Source: JBKQVT01 sp052139835
Lineage (GTDB): Bacteria; Planctomycetota; Planctomycetia; Pirellulales; Thermoguttaceae
Assembly (NCBI GenBank): GCA_052139835.1
Contig: JBKQVT010000132.1
Span: 22,496 to 86,495 of the forward strand
Length of the DNA: 64,000 bases
Direction of reading: 5' to 3'
In this document: positions 17,350 to 26,157 of the stretch, in pieces
Position numbering within the stretch: the first letter of the stretch is position 1
How the letters are laid out: the number at the start of each line of letters is the position of its first letter
Notes under the pieces: model-generated
The model's input: only the letters and a program-made list of their open reading frames with translations
The model's database searches: none
Told to the model about the DNA's origin: nothing
Made by a program: the position numbers and the translations under genes

Positions 17350-18192
17350 ATGTTGCGACCGAGTTGGAAACACATCCTGGTGGTGGCCGTCGCGGTGCTG
17401 GCGTTGACCATCGTCTCCCAGTCGTATGCCTGCTGTGGATGGGGGTGCGGCTGCAGTGGCTGGTATGGCGGCGCGTACGGTTGCGGCGGCTGCGGATGGG
17501 GTTGCGACTACACCGCGTGCGCCGTCGGCTGCACGCCGTGCTGCGACTTGACCCTTGGCTGCCGGCCGTTTCGCCACGGCGGCTGCTACGGCTACGGCTG
17601 GGGATGGGGCGGCTGCTATGCGAGTTGCACCTGTTGCTCCCCCTGCGGCGGTTGCAACTGCGGATGCCTGCCTTATTACACGCCCACGATGGGTTGCTGC
17701 GGCGCTGGGATGGTTCCGGGCATGACGGCGCCGGCCGCCGGCACTCCGACTCCCGCCACCAAGCCGGCCACCCCGCCGGCGCCAGGCGAAGCGCCCGCGA
17801 CTCCGCCCGCGCCCGCGCCGACGGTGCCGGCCCCGACAACCACGCCGACAGTGCCGGCGCCGACCATCCCGCCGACACCGGGCACCACCGGGGTGCCGAG
17901 CCTGGAGGACAGCGCGTTGCTGACGGTTTACGTCCCCTACCAGGCGAAGATCACCATCAACGGCTTGCCTACCCAAAGCACCGGCAGTCGCCGGCAGTAT
18001 GCTTCCTTCGGGCTGAAGCCGGGGATGAACTACAAGTATGACATCCATGCGGAAATTGTCCGCGACGGCAAGATCATCGAAGAGAACAAGACGGTGACGC
18101 TTACGGCAGGCCAGCAGAACTCCGCGGCCTTCGGTTTCAACAAGCCTGCCGAGGGCATGGCGGGAACCGAGGGCATGTCGGCAGCCAACTAG
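17350..18192 (+). CDS. Cys/Gly-rich secreted protein with TIGR03000-type C-terminal domain
   Basis: 280 residues. AAGGAG lies 10 bases before the ATG at 17350. A signal peptide (ILVVAVAVLALTIVSQSYA) is followed by about 110 residues very rich in Cys, Gly, Trp and Tyr (CCGWGCGCSGW repeated in style). A Pro/Thr/Ala linker of about 65 residues follows, then LLTVYVPYQAKITINGLPT ... SFGLKPGMNYKYDIHAEI ... GQQNSAAFGF, the planctomycete-restricted TIGR03000 pattern. It is probably a cell-surface or wall protein, possibly disulfide cross-linked. It ends in a strong intrinsic terminator, so it is a single-gene unit. Confidence 0.85.
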   Translation: MLRPSWKHILVVAVAVLALTIVSQSYACCGWGCGCSGWYGGAYGCGGCGWGCDYTACAVGCTPCCDLTLGCRPFRHGGCYGYGWGWGGCYASCTCCSPCGGCNCGCLPYYTPTMGCCGAGMVPGMTAPAAGTPTPATKPATPPAPGEAPATPPAPAPTVPAPTTTPTVPAPTIPPTPGTTGVPSLEDSALLTVYVPYQAKITINGLPTQSTGSRRQYASFGLKPGMNYKYDIHAEIVRDGKIIEENKTVTLTAGQQNSAAFGFNKPAEGMAGTEGMSAAN

Positions 18193-18212
18193 GATACCGT
18201 GTGATCCAAGAG

Positions 18213-18252
18213 ACCCCCGTGTCCGGTTTACCGGGCGCGGGGGTTGTTTTTT
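18213..18252 (+). terminator. Intrinsic terminator after the TIGR03000-type gene
   Basis: ACCCCCG(TG)TCCGG stem, TTTA loop, and matching CCGGG(CG)CGGGGGT arm, followed by GTTTTTT at 18246-18252. It lies 20 bp after the stop codon; a textbook Rho-independent structure. Confidence 0.85.
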
Positions 18253-18355
18253 GGCGGTGCGGTTGCGATTTCGCGGCCGCGGCGTCATAATTTGGGGTTG
18301 GCCCGGCGCGGCGGAGCGGCGGGCGAAAGAGCCAGCCTGTGGGGAGAGAAGATTC

Positions 18356-19375
18356 GTGTTCGAGTCCGTTGCCGTCGTGGGCGCCACCGGCGCCGTGGGA
18401 AGGATCATTTGCCAGCTCCTCGAGTCGCGGAAGTTTCCCTTCCGGACGATCAAGTTCGTGGCCTCGCGGCGCTCGGCCGGCCAGCCGCTAAGCTTTGCCG
18501 GCAAGTCGTATACGATCGAGGAGCTGCGGCCGGAGGTCTTCCAGGGGGTGCAGTTGGCCATCAGCAGCACCCCGGACGAGGTGGCGCGGGACTTCATCCC
18601 CGACGCCGTGCGCCGCGGCTGCCTGGTGATCGACGAGAGCGGCTATTGGCGGATGGATCCCAAGGTGCCGCTGGTCATTCCGGAAGTCAACCCCGAGGCG
18701 GTCCGCCGCCACCAGGGGATCATTTCCAGTCCGAACTGCTCGACGACGCAACTGGTGCAGGCGATGAAGCCACTGCACGACGCCGGCCGCATCCTGCGGG
18801 TCGTGGTGAGCACGTACCAGGCCACCAGCGGGGCGGGCCTGGCCGGCAGCCGCGACCTCGACGGCGGCACCCGCGCGTTTCTGGCCGGCCAGCCGCACGA
18901 GTGCGAAATTTTCCCCTACCGCATCGCCTTCAACTGCATTCCCCAGATCGGCTCGCCCAAGCACCAGGGATATACCTCCGAAGAAATGAAGATGGTCCAC
19001 GAGACGCGGAAGATCCTCGGCGACGATTCGATCCGGGTCTGCCCGACCTGCGTCCGCGTGCCGGTGGCCAATTGCCATAGTGAGAGCATCCTGGTCGAGA
19101 CCCAGCGGAAGATCGGCGTGGACGAGGCCCGGCGGCTCTTCGCGGCCACGCCGGGACTGGTGGTGGTCGACGACCTGGAGAAGAAGGCGTATCCCATGCC
19201 GATCCATTGCGAAGGCCGCAACGAGACCTTCATCGGCCGCGTGCGTGAGGACCTTTCCAGCCCCAACGGCCTGGCCTTCTGGTGCGTCAGCGACAATCTC
19301 CGCAAGGGGGCGGCCACCAACGCCGTGCAGATCGCCGAGCTGCTGGTGCAGACGAAATGCGCTGTATCAAGCTGA
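18356..19375 (+). CDS. asd: Aspartate-semialdehyde dehydrogenase
   Basis: 339 residues from a GTG at 18356 with GGGGAGAG upstream. NADP site GATGAVG at 9-15, and catalytic Cys128 in SSPNCSTTQL. YQATSGAG is the conserved substrate loop, with CVRVPVANCHSES near the active-site His and SDNLRKGAATNAVQIAE at the C-terminus. It reduces L-4-aspartyl phosphate to L-aspartate 4-semialdehyde in the lysine, diaminopimelate, threonine and methionine pathway. Its 3' end overlaps the truA start by 19 bp, so the two are cotranscribed and translation may be coupled. Confidence 0.95.
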   Translation: MFESVAVVGATGAVGRIICQLLESRKFPFRTIKFVASRRSAGQPLSFAGKSYTIEELRPEVFQGVQLAISSTPDEVARDFIPDAVRRGCLVIDESGYWRMDPKVPLVIPEVNPEAVRRHQGIISSPNCSTTQLVQAMKPLHDAGRILRVVVSTYQATSGAGLAGSRDLDGGTRAFLAGQPHECEIFPYRIAFNCIPQIGSPKHQGYTSEEMKMVHETRKILGDDSIRVCPTCVRVPVANCHSESILVETQRKIGVDEARRLFAATPGLVVVDDLEKKAYPMPIHCEGRNETFIGRVREDLSSPNGLAFWCVSDNLRKGAATNAVQIAELLVQTKCAVSS

Positions 19376-20106
19376 CCCTGGCCTATGACGGCGCGGCCTA
19401 CGCCGGCTGGCAGTCGCAGCCGGAGCGGACCACCGTGCAGGGCACGCTCGAAGCCGCGATTGAAAAGATCGTCGGCCACCCGGCCCGCACCCTGGCCAGC
19501 GGCCGGACCGACGCCGGAGTGCACGCCCTGGGCCAGGTGGCCACCTTCCATACCGACAGCCCACTGGCGGTGGACGTGCTCCGCCGGGCGCTCAGCGCCG
19601 AGTTGCCCCACGACGTGGCCGTGCTGGCGGCCGAGGACATGCCCGCGGGCTTCCATCCCATCCGCGACGCGCTGCGGAAGCGCTATCGCTACCTGATCCA
19701 CGACGGGCCGGTGCGCGACGTGTTTCGCCGCGGCTACTGCTGGCATTACGTCCACGGGCGGCTTGATGCCCCGGCGATGCACCGCGCCGCGGCCGCGCTG
19801 CGGGGGCAGCACGACTTCAGCAGTTTCGAGTCCAGCGGCGCACCTCGCGCCGACAGCATCCGCACGGTCTATGAGTTCACGGTCGAGCGGGGCAGGGGAG
19901 GGGAGGCGGACCTCGTGACGATCGAGATCGAGGCCGACGGCTTCCTCTACAACATGGTCCGCGCCCTGGTCGGAACGCTGGTCGAGGTGGGCCGGGCGGC
20001 GCGCGGCGAAGACTGGCCGGCCGTGGTCCTCGAGGCCGCCGACCGCCGCGCCGCCGGACCGACGGCGCCGCCGCAAGGGCTGTTCCTCGTTTCCGTGACC
20101 TATTGA
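19357..20106 (+). CDS. truA: tRNA pseudouridine(38-40) synthase
   Basis: 249 residues from the ATG at 19357, inside the 3' end of asd. TruA signature: LAYDGAAYAGWQSQP at the start, then ASGRTDAGVHALGQ with catalytic Asp52, RYRYLIHDG, and FESSGAPRADSIRTV. FLYNMVRALVGTLVEVGRG-type sequence closes the active site. It isomerises uridines 38-40 in the anticodon arm of tRNAs. Length is normal. Confidence 0.95.
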   Translation: MRCIKLTLAYDGAAYAGWQSQPERTTVQGTLEAAIEKIVGHPARTLASGRTDAGVHALGQVATFHTDSPLAVDVLRRALSAELPHDVAVLAAEDMPAGFHPIRDALRKRYRYLIHDGPVRDVFRRGYCWHYVHGRLDAPAMHRAAAALRGQHDFSSFESSGAPRADSIRTVYEFTVERGRGGEADLVTIEIEADGFLYNMVRALVGTLVEVGRAARGEDWPAVVLEAADRRAAGPTAPPQGLFLVSVTY

Positions 20107-20166
20107 ATCTCCGTCGCGGAGTGATGGCAAACCCTGAACTGCGAAACCGCAAGCGTAAGACTCGCC

Positions 20167-20317
20167 AATCCCCAAATCCCCAAATCCCTAAATCCCTAAA
20201 TCCCCAAATCCCCAAATCCCCAAATCCCCAAATCCCCAAATCCCCAAATCCCCAAATCCCCAAATCCCCAAATCCCCAAATCCCCAAATCCCTAAATCCC
20301 TAAATCCCTAAATCCCT
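20167..20317 (+). repeat. Octanucleotide tandem array (CCCCAAAT/CCCTAAAT, 19 units)
   Basis: Nineteen head-to-tail 8-mers, AATCCCCA or AATCCCTA; the last ends 5 bp before the glycosyltransferase ATG at 20323. T versions cluster at the two ends and C versions fill the middle. The array occupies the whole 5' leader, so there is no recognisable ribosome site. Confidence 0.95.
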
Positions 20318-20322
20318 CTCCC

Positions 20323-21483
20323 ATGCGCATCGCCCACGTCATTACCCGGCTGATCCTCGGCGGCGCGCAGGAAAACGTCGTGCTCTGCTGCGAAGACCTC
20401 CGCCGCCATTACGGCGACGAGGTGCTGCTGATCACCGGGCCGCCGCGGGGACCGGAGGGAAGTCTGCTGGAGCGGGCCAGGGCAGGGGGGGGCCCGCTGG
20501 CCTTGGTCGACGCCCTGCGACGGCCAATTCATCCCTGGCGCGACCTGGTCAGCTATCGGCACATCAAGCGACTGCTGGGCGACTTCCACCCCGACGTCGT
20601 CCATACCCATAGCGCCAAAGGCGGCATCCTCGGCCGGGCCGCCGCCTGGAGCCTGCGCGTGCCGGCCATCGTCCACACCGTGCACGGGGCGCCGTTTCAT
20701 CCGTACCAGGGCGCCGCGGCGCGGGCGCTAGGGCGGGCGTGCGAGCGCTGGGCCGCCCGCCGCTGCCATGCACTCGTCAGCGTCGCCGACGCCATGACCG
20801 AGCTGATGGTGGCCGCCGGCGTGGCCCCGCGCGAGAAATTCACCACCATCCTCAGCGGCATGGAGGTCGAGCCGTTGTTGGAGTCGGCCCGGCATCGCCA
20901 ATCCATGCGACGAGAGCTTGGCTACGCGCCGGACGACGTGGTGATCGGCAAGATCGCGCGGCTCTTTCACCTCAAGGGGCACGGCGATGTGATTCGCGCG
21001 GCCGAGCAACTGGCCGGCCGCCACCCGCGCGTGCGATTTCTGTTGGTCGGCGACGGCGTGCTCCGCGCACGGCTGGAGCGGCAAATTGCCGCGGCCGGAC
21101 TCACGGGGCATTTTCACTTCACCGGGCTGGTGCCGCCCGAGCAGATTCCGCCGCTGCTGGCCGCCATGGACATCGTGGTTCATGCGAGCCTTCGGGAAGG
21201 GCTCGCCCGCGCGCTGCCGCAGGCCCTGATCGCCGGCAAGCCGGTGGTGAGTTTCGACGTGGACGGGGCCCGGCAGGTGGTCTTGGACGGGCAGACCGGG
21301 TTTCTCGTGCCGCCGCGCGATGTGGGGGGACTGGTCGCGGCCCTGGATCGCCTGGTGGGCGACCCCGCCTTGCGCGAGCGCCTTGGGGCCGAAGGGCGGC
21401 GGCGGTTTGCCGAGGTCTTTCGACACGAGCACATGACGGCCCAACTACGGTCGCTCTACCAGCGGCTATTGTCCGGGGGGTGA
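20323..21483 (+). CDS. Glycosyltransferase family 4 (GT-B fold)
   Basis: 386 residues. The N-terminal domain begins MRIAHVITRLILGGAQENVV, with the GGAQ acceptor loop, then HTHSAKGGILGR. The C-terminal donor domain has IGKIARLFHLKGH, FLLVGDGVLRARLE and a nucleotide-sugar site VHASLREGLARALPQALIAGKPVV, where the E of REGL matches the conserved Glu of family 4. It probably adds a sugar to a surface polysaccharide or lipid carrier. The 5' leader is the octanucleotide array, with no ribosome site in the adjacent CCCTCTCCC; expression may vary with array length. Confidence 0.9.
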   Translation: MRIAHVITRLILGGAQENVVLCCEDLRRHYGDEVLLITGPPRGPEGSLLERARAGGGPLALVDALRRPIHPWRDLVSYRHIKRLLGDFHPDVVHTHSAKGGILGRAAAWSLRVPAIVHTVHGAPFHPYQGAAARALGRACERWAARRCHALVSVADAMTELMVAAGVAPREKFTTILSGMEVEPLLESARHRQSMRRELGYAPDDVVIGKIARLFHLKGHGDVIRAAEQLAGRHPRVRFLLVGDGVLRARLERQIAAAGLTGHFHFTGLVPPEQIPPLLAAMDIVVHASLREGLARALPQALIAGKPVVSFDVDGARQVVLDGQTGFLVPPRDVGGLVAALDRLVGDPALRERLGAEGRRRFAEVFRHEHMTAQLRSLYQRLLSGG

Positions 21484-21502
21484 GGGATCATACGTCCCCG
21501 CA

Positions 21503-21535
21503 TTCCCGCCGGATGCCACCGGCGGGCGTGGGGCT
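21503..21535. repeat. GC palindrome, intergenic
   Basis: CCCGCCGGATGCCACCGG followed by CGGGCGTGGGGCT, a variant of the dispersed 30-bp palindrome, 20 bp after the glycosyltransferase stop. Confidence 0.8.
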
Positions 21536-21592
21536 GCCTGGCAAAGGGCAGGGGGGATTAACAGAAAACCGTGGGAAAACCCCTAACTACCG

Positions 21593-21621
21593 TTGCCCAA
21601 GCGACCGTATGCCGGTAAACT
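21593..21621 (+). promoter_or_regulatory. Candidate sigma-70-type promoter of the kinase gene
   Basis: TTGCCC, a 17-base spacer, then TAAACT, 47 bp upstream of the kinase start. Both hexamers match the consensus at four or more positions with optimal spacing. Confidence 0.4.
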
Positions 21622-21667
21622 GGGACACAGGGGAACACCTACCCTCCCATGAGCAGTTGACACGCCT

Positions 21668-22537
21668 GTGGCACGAGAAGTCCCCGGTTATCTGGGCGGA
21701 TACCGCTTGTTGAACGTCGTCCACGGCAGCCGCACCTGCCAGATTTGGCAAGCTAGCGATGACGGCGGGCATCGGCTCGTAGCGATCAAGGCGATCCGCG
21801 ATGAATTCGCCAAGAAGCGAGAACTGGTCAAGGGCTTGCGGTGGGAGTATACCGTCAGTCGCAAGGCCGTGCATCCGCAAATTATCGAGATCTACGCCTT
21901 TGGCATGGAAAGGGGAATCCCCTTCCTTGCGATGGAGTGGTTTCCGATGCCAAACATGAAACAGCGGATTTTGCAGGGCTTGCGCAAAATCGCTCACCTG
22001 ATGCCGAAGATCATCCAACAGGCAGCCGAGGGGTTAAGCCACCTCCACGACCAGGGCTATATCCACCGTGACGTCAAGCCGGACAATTTCCTGGTCGGAG
22101 ACGCGGGAGAAGTGAAACTTATCGACCTGGCCCTGGCCACCCGCATCCGCTGGGGCCTGGCGAGTTTGTTTGCCCCCCGCGTCAAGGTGCAAGGGACGCG
22201 GAGCTACATGTCGCCGGAACAAATCCGCGGCAAGACCCTGGACCAGCGGGCCGACATCTACAGCTTCGGTTGCATGATCCACGAGTTGGTCTGCGGAAAA
22301 CCCCCCTTTACGGGAAACAGCTCGAACGAGTTGCTCAACAAGCACCTGAAGTCGACGCCCCCCTCCCTGGAGTCCATCGACCGCAATGTCACGGTGGAAT
22401 TTGCCAACCTGGTGCGGCGGACACTGGCGAAGGAGCCGGCCGGGCGCCCCCTCTCGATGGGGGATTTTCTGGATGAGTTTCATCGTTGCAGGGTCTTTCG
22501 CGTCACCCCTCGACCACCCAGCCCCACGCCCGGATAA
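21668..22537 (+). CDS. Serine/threonine protein kinase, Hanks type, with altered DFG
   Basis: 289 residues, essentially only a kinase domain; no transmembrane helix or sensor domain follows. ATP-binding Lys41 in LVAIKAI, catalytic loop HRDVKPDN at 133-140, and APE-equivalent SPEQIRG. DxWSFG is present as DIYSFGC. The DFG motif reads DLA (153-155): the Asp is kept but Phe and Gly are replaced. The Gly-rich loop is also poor (VVHGSRTCQIW). It may be weakly active or regulatory. A GTG start at 21668 fits the frame; ribosome site weak. Confidence 0.85.
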   Translation: MAREVPGYLGGYRLLNVVHGSRTCQIWQASDDGGHRLVAIKAIRDEFAKKRELVKGLRWEYTVSRKAVHPQIIEIYAFGMERGIPFLAMEWFPMPNMKQRILQGLRKIAHLMPKIIQQAAEGLSHLHDQGYIHRDVKPDNFLVGDAGEVKLIDLALATRIRWGLASLFAPRVKVQGTRSYMSPEQIRGKTLDQRADIYSFGCMIHELVCGKPPFTGNSSNELLNKHLKSTPPSLESIDRNVTVEFANLVRRTLAKEPAGRPLSMGDFLDEFHRCRVFRVTPRPPSPTPG

Positions 22538-22630
22538 TTATTACAACCTGCCCACACCCAGAGCCGACGAATATTAGAGGCGGCACAGAAGCAAGCGCCG
22601 CGTGCATCACCCAGGCAGTTCAGGCTCCCC

Positions 22631-23704
22631 ATGGCTGAAAACCACCATCCTTTATCGTTTGAGCGTCCGATCTTCGAGTTGGAGGCCCGGCTGGGGAAAC
22701 TGGAGGCCGCCGTGCCGCAAACGCCCGAGGTCCGCAACGAGATCCGCCGCCTCCGCCGCGAGGTGACCGATCTGAAGAAGCGGATCTACAGCCAACTGAA
22801 GCCCTGGGAGACGGTCGAGGTGGCCCGCCATCCCGAGCGGCCCATGACCACCGACTACCTCGAACTGGTCTTCGACGAGTTCGTCGAGCTGCACGGCGAC
22901 AAGTTCTTCGGCGACGACCGGGCGATCCGCACCGGCTGGGCCAAGCTCGACGCGCAGCGGGTGATGGTCGTCGGCCATCAAAAAGGCCGCAACCTCAAGG
23001 AACGCAGCGCCTGCTACTTCGGCTGCGCCCACCCCGAGGGCTATCGCAAGGCGATGGCCAAGATGCGGCTGGCCGCCAAGTTCCACATGCCGGTCGTCTG
23101 TTTCATCGACACGCCGGGGGCCTATCCGGGCATCGGCGCCGAGGAGCGCGGCCAGGCCCAGGTGATCGCCAACTCGATGTTCGAGATGTCGCGGCTGCCC
23201 ACCCCGGTGATCTGCATCGTGATCGGCGAAGGCGGCAGCGGCGGCGCGTTGGGGATCGGCGTGGGCGATCGGGTATGGATGCTCGAACACGCCTACTACT
23301 CCGTCATCAGCCCCGAGGGCTGCGCCGGCATCCTCTGGAAGAGCCATACGTTCAAGGAGCAGGCCGCGGCGGCCTTGAAGATGACCGCCAAGGACCTGGT
23401 GAAGCTCGGCGTGGTCGACGACGTGATCCGCGAGCCTTTGGGGGGCGCCCACCGCGACCATCACCTCATGGCCGCCCGGCTGAAGATCCATCTGCGCAAC
23501 TGCCTGCGGGAGTTGGTCGCCCAGCCGGTCGATCAGTTGCTGGAGGCCCGCTACCAGAAGTTCCGCCGCATGGGCGTGTTCTTGGAAGGTCCGGTGGCCG
23601 AGCATTTTTTCTCTGACTCCGGCAACGGCCACGCCGACGGCAACGGCCATGCCGCGGCGGGACCGCATCTTCGCGCCGGGGCCGCGCTGGCGAAGCCGCA
23701 GTAG
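22631..23704 (+). CDS. accA: Acetyl-CoA carboxylase carboxyltransferase subunit alpha
   Basis: 357 residues, ATG at 22631. FERPIFELEARLGKLE is the usual N-terminal coil. Next come HGDKFFGDDRAI, VCFIDTPGAYPGIGAEERGQ, and IGEGGSGGALGIGVGDRVWM (oxyanion and biotin-binding loops), then ISPEGCAGILWK. With AccD it transfers the carboxyl group from biotin to acetyl-CoA, making malonyl-CoA for fatty acid synthesis. accD and accBC are not in the window. The Gly/Asn/His tail (SGNGHADGNGHAAAG) is unusual. Confidence 0.95.
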   Translation: MAENHHPLSFERPIFELEARLGKLEAAVPQTPEVRNEIRRLRREVTDLKKRIYSQLKPWETVEVARHPERPMTTDYLELVFDEFVELHGDKFFGDDRAIRTGWAKLDAQRVMVVGHQKGRNLKERSACYFGCAHPEGYRKAMAKMRLAAKFHMPVVCFIDTPGAYPGIGAEERGQAQVIANSMFEMSRLPTPVICIVIGEGGSGGALGIGVGDRVWMLEHAYYSVISPEGCAGILWKSHTFKEQAAAALKMTAKDLVKLGVVDDVIREPLGGAHRDHHLMAARLKIHLRNCLRELVAQPVDQLLEARYQKFRRMGVFLEGPVAEHFFSDSGNGHADGNGHAAAGPHLRAGAALAKPQ

Positions 23705-23720
23705 GCGGGCCGACGATCGT

Positions 23721-23756
23721 CCCCTCTCCCTCCGGGAGAGGGTTAGGGTGAGGGCG
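23721..23756. repeat. CCCTCTCCC-type palindromic repeat
   Basis: CCCCTCTCCCTCCGGGAGAG followed by GGTTAGGGTGAGGG, a member of a repeat type also at 33471, 39308, 39384, 50407 and 50880. Confidence 0.75.
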
Positions 23757-23806
23757 GGCGGGGCTTTTGTCTGAGCGACTTAGATCGCGTTGCGGACCCC
23801 CTACGC

Positions 23807-25168
23807 ATGTCCATTTCAACACAAGCCGATCCGGATTACCGGCCTCCGCGTTGGCTGTTATTTACCAGCGCGGGTGCCCTGGCACTGCTCTACGCTTGTG
23901 CTTTTGCAACGTTCAATGTCCTTCCCGCCGGGGGCTGGGATCCTGGGCCTTCCGTCTCGGGAGCGTTGCCCGTGTACCACGGATGGCCGGTGGTTTACAT
24001 GGTTCGAGAAGGGCAAATGCCCGGCGGGCTTACCGTCCTGTACGGTTTCTGGCCGTTTGACAATCCGCCGCTGCTGCGGTTCCGGCCGGCGTTGCTCGTC
24101 TTGGATATTCTCTGCGGCGGCCTGCTGACGGTCATGGCAACAGTCATCCCTTTATACTGGCTACGAGTCCGTGAAAGGCCCGTTCAGTTCACCCTGCGCG
24201 GTCTTCTCGGACTCACGACCGCGGTCGCTTGTGGCTTGAGCGCCGTTAAAATCTTCGACCCGGATTCACATTGGCGCGTGCTCGAAGCCGCCGTGCTTCT
24301 GCCTCCCTTGTCATTATTGTACGGCGTTCCCGCGGGTCTCGTGATCGTCGCCGCGCACTGGGTAGTCGCCCGCTCCGCCAAGTCCGCAAGGCGTTGCCGC
24401 AGGCTTGGCGTCCATTGGCTCACTTGGCTCGCATTGGTGGCGGTCGGCGGCCCCTTGTTGCATTATTCGCTCGTGGCACGTACTGGCTACGTGGAAGTCT
24501 ACTCGCCGCCCACCGGCGTACCGCTTTTCTATACTCTGGAAGAGGCGTGCGGTTGGCCGCTGAAATACTTGTGCCTGGGCTCCCCAGCCAAGCGACTCCC
24601 CCTGTTTGCGCTACCAGTGGACGTTGTGATCTGGCTGGCGATCACCGTCGCGACGGGTTTTGTCGTCGAGCGCTGGGTTCGTCGAGTGGAGCAGAGGATT
24701 CCCATGCGGCCGACAGCATTCTACTCTTTCCTATTCGTCGCCTGCGTCGTTATCTGGGCCCTGAGCAAGGATGATTCCTGGCGCCCACCTTGGTATGACT
24801 GGCTGCCCTGGCTATTCGGCATTGTAGCCACGGTCTACGCCGTCGAGTTGTTGGTCCTTCACCTCTTCGCTCGTCACGTGAACGTGGTCGCCAAGATCAG
24901 CCTCTTCACGGGGCTCGGCGTGGGCACTCCGCTTTGGCTCGCCCTATCGGACCACCTGGGAAATTGCGGCGTTCTGACGGCGTTGGTGGCCGGGGCGTTT
25001 GCGGCAGCGGTGGTCGATGCCGGTTATCGACTCCTGAGCCATCCCGACAAGGGCATCGCACGCTTCGTGCGCCGCGACTGCGGGGGCTGTGTGGCGGCCG
25101 CTCCGTTGTGGATCGTCGCGACGGCGGGCGCCATCGGCGGTGTGCTGCTCATCTGCTGGCGATCTTGA
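23807..25168 (+). CDS. Multi-pass membrane protein of unknown function
   Basis: 453 residues, ATG at 23807, with about 10 hydrophobic segments from WLLFTSAGALALLYACAF to AAPLWIVATAGAIGGVLLI. It contains FTLRGLLGLTTAVACGLSA, a loop-helix motif common in planctomycete membrane proteins. There is an extracytoplasmic loop between helices 1 and 2 (WDPGPSVSGALPVYHGWP). No catalytic motif is recognised. It is similar in style, though not closely in sequence, to the paralogous pair at 13.6-15.6 kb. No clear partner; plus strand after accA. Confidence 0.75.
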   Translation: MSISTQADPDYRPPRWLLFTSAGALALLYACAFATFNVLPAGGWDPGPSVSGALPVYHGWPVVYMVREGQMPGGLTVLYGFWPFDNPPLLRFRPALLVLDILCGGLLTVMATVIPLYWLRVRERPVQFTLRGLLGLTTAVACGLSAVKIFDPDSHWRVLEAAVLLPPLSLLYGVPAGLVIVAAHWVVARSAKSARRCRRLGVHWLTWLALVAVGGPLLHYSLVARTGYVEVYSPPTGVPLFYTLEEACGWPLKYLCLGSPAKRLPLFALPVDVVIWLAITVATGFVVERWVRRVEQRIPMRPTAFYSFLFVACVVIWALSKDDSWRPPWYDWLPWLFGIVATVYAVELLVLHLFARHVNVVAKISLFTGLGVGTPLWLALSDHLGNCGVLTALVAGAFAAAVVDAGYRLLSHPDKGIARFVRRDCGGCVAAAPLWIVATAGAIGGVLLICWRS

Positions 25169-25299
25169 CGAGTATCCCGCTCGGAGCGTCCCCTTGGGAA
25201 ATCAGCCTTTACGTGTCGCCGCCGGCCCGCTACAATCCCCGCTTTCGTGCCGTCCCCTCGTGGTTGTCCCCAATCACCAAGCACAGGTAGTAGCAAAAC

Positions 25300-26133
25300 A
25301 TGGTCTTCCCAACCACGCTCTTCCGCGCGGTCGTCCTGCCGGTCGCGGGCCTCGTCGTGGCGGCGGCGGCGAGTTTCAGCCGCGCCGACGTCATGCAAAT
25401 CCTTATCCTCACGGATGAGACCGTCGTCAACGGAAACACGGCCAACCCGGTGTACGAACAGACGTTCGACCTGAGCGGGGCGGGCATCAATAGCGTGAGC
25501 GTGACCGAGCCCGGCGGCGGCGTCTTCTCCCTCGGCAGCAACGGCCCTGGTGACTGGCAATTGCACGCCGGTCCGTATACCGACTTGACCACGTTGCAGG
25601 CGCAGTATCCCCAGGGCTCGTACACCTTTGCCATACAGAACTCGGACGGGAGCAGCGACTCGGTGAGCCTTGCCTTCAATGCCCCCCAGCCGGTCGGCAT
25701 GGCCGCGCTGCTCTCGCCGGCCGACGGCGCGACCGGCGTGCCGTATACCTCCGCGCCGACGTTCCTCTGGAACCCAGTGCCCGCGGGAAACGCCTTCGCC
25801 CTGGGGTGCCAGTTGCAGGTCGACAACGGCGACACCCTGGACCAGGACCAGCCCTACGACATTGGCAACACCTCGTGGACCCCGGCGGTCGCCGGCCTTC
25901 AGCCCAGCACAACGTACGATTTCCTTCTGAGCATGTACCAAGTGGGCTCCCTGGGCTTCGACCAGACGACCGACGGCGGTGATCCGTTCACCTACTACGG
26001 CGTCTTTGGGCACACGTCCGAAAGCCAGTTCACCACGGCGCCCGAACCCGGTACGGCGGCGTTGTTGCTCGCGGGACTCTTCGTGCTGCCGCTCTGGTGG
26101 AGGCATCGCCAGCGGGCCGTGACGCCGGCGTAG
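25300..26133 (+). CDS. PEP-CTERM sorting domain protein
   Basis: 277 residues. A signal peptide (LFRAVVLPVAGLVVAAAASF) precedes an extracellular beta-rich domain with a fibronectin-like segment (residues about 130-230). The C-terminal APEPGTAALLLAGLFVLPLWWRHRQR has a Pro-Glu-Pro motif, hydrophobic stretch and Arg-rich end, the exosortase sorting signal. The ligand or function is unknown. No exosortase gene is visible in the window, so sorting would depend on one elsewhere. The ATG at 25300 lies in a well-spaced region without a strong ribosome site. Confidence 0.85.
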   Translation: MVFPTTLFRAVVLPVAGLVVAAAASFSRADVMQILILTDETVVNGNTANPVYEQTFDLSGAGINSVSVTEPGGGVFSLGSNGPGDWQLHAGPYTDLTTLQAQYPQGSYTFAIQNSDGSSDSVSLAFNAPQPVGMAALLSPADGATGVPYTSAPTFLWNPVPAGNAFALGCQLQVDNGDTLDQDQPYDIGNTSWTPAVAGLQPSTTYDFLLSMYQVGSLGFDQTTDGGDPFTYYGVFGHTSESQFTTAPEPGTAALLLAGLFVLPLWWRHRQRAVTPA

Positions 26134-26157
26134 AACCGCAAACCGCGTCATCCTGCG

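Noticed and set aside
19877..20287. Minus-strand frame with repeated GIWGFGDL units
   Set aside because: The octapeptide is the translation of the octanucleotide array, not a protein repeat under selection.
20167..20317. CRISPR array
   Set aside because: Units are 8 bp without spacers, so it is a simple tandem repeat; no cas gene in the window.
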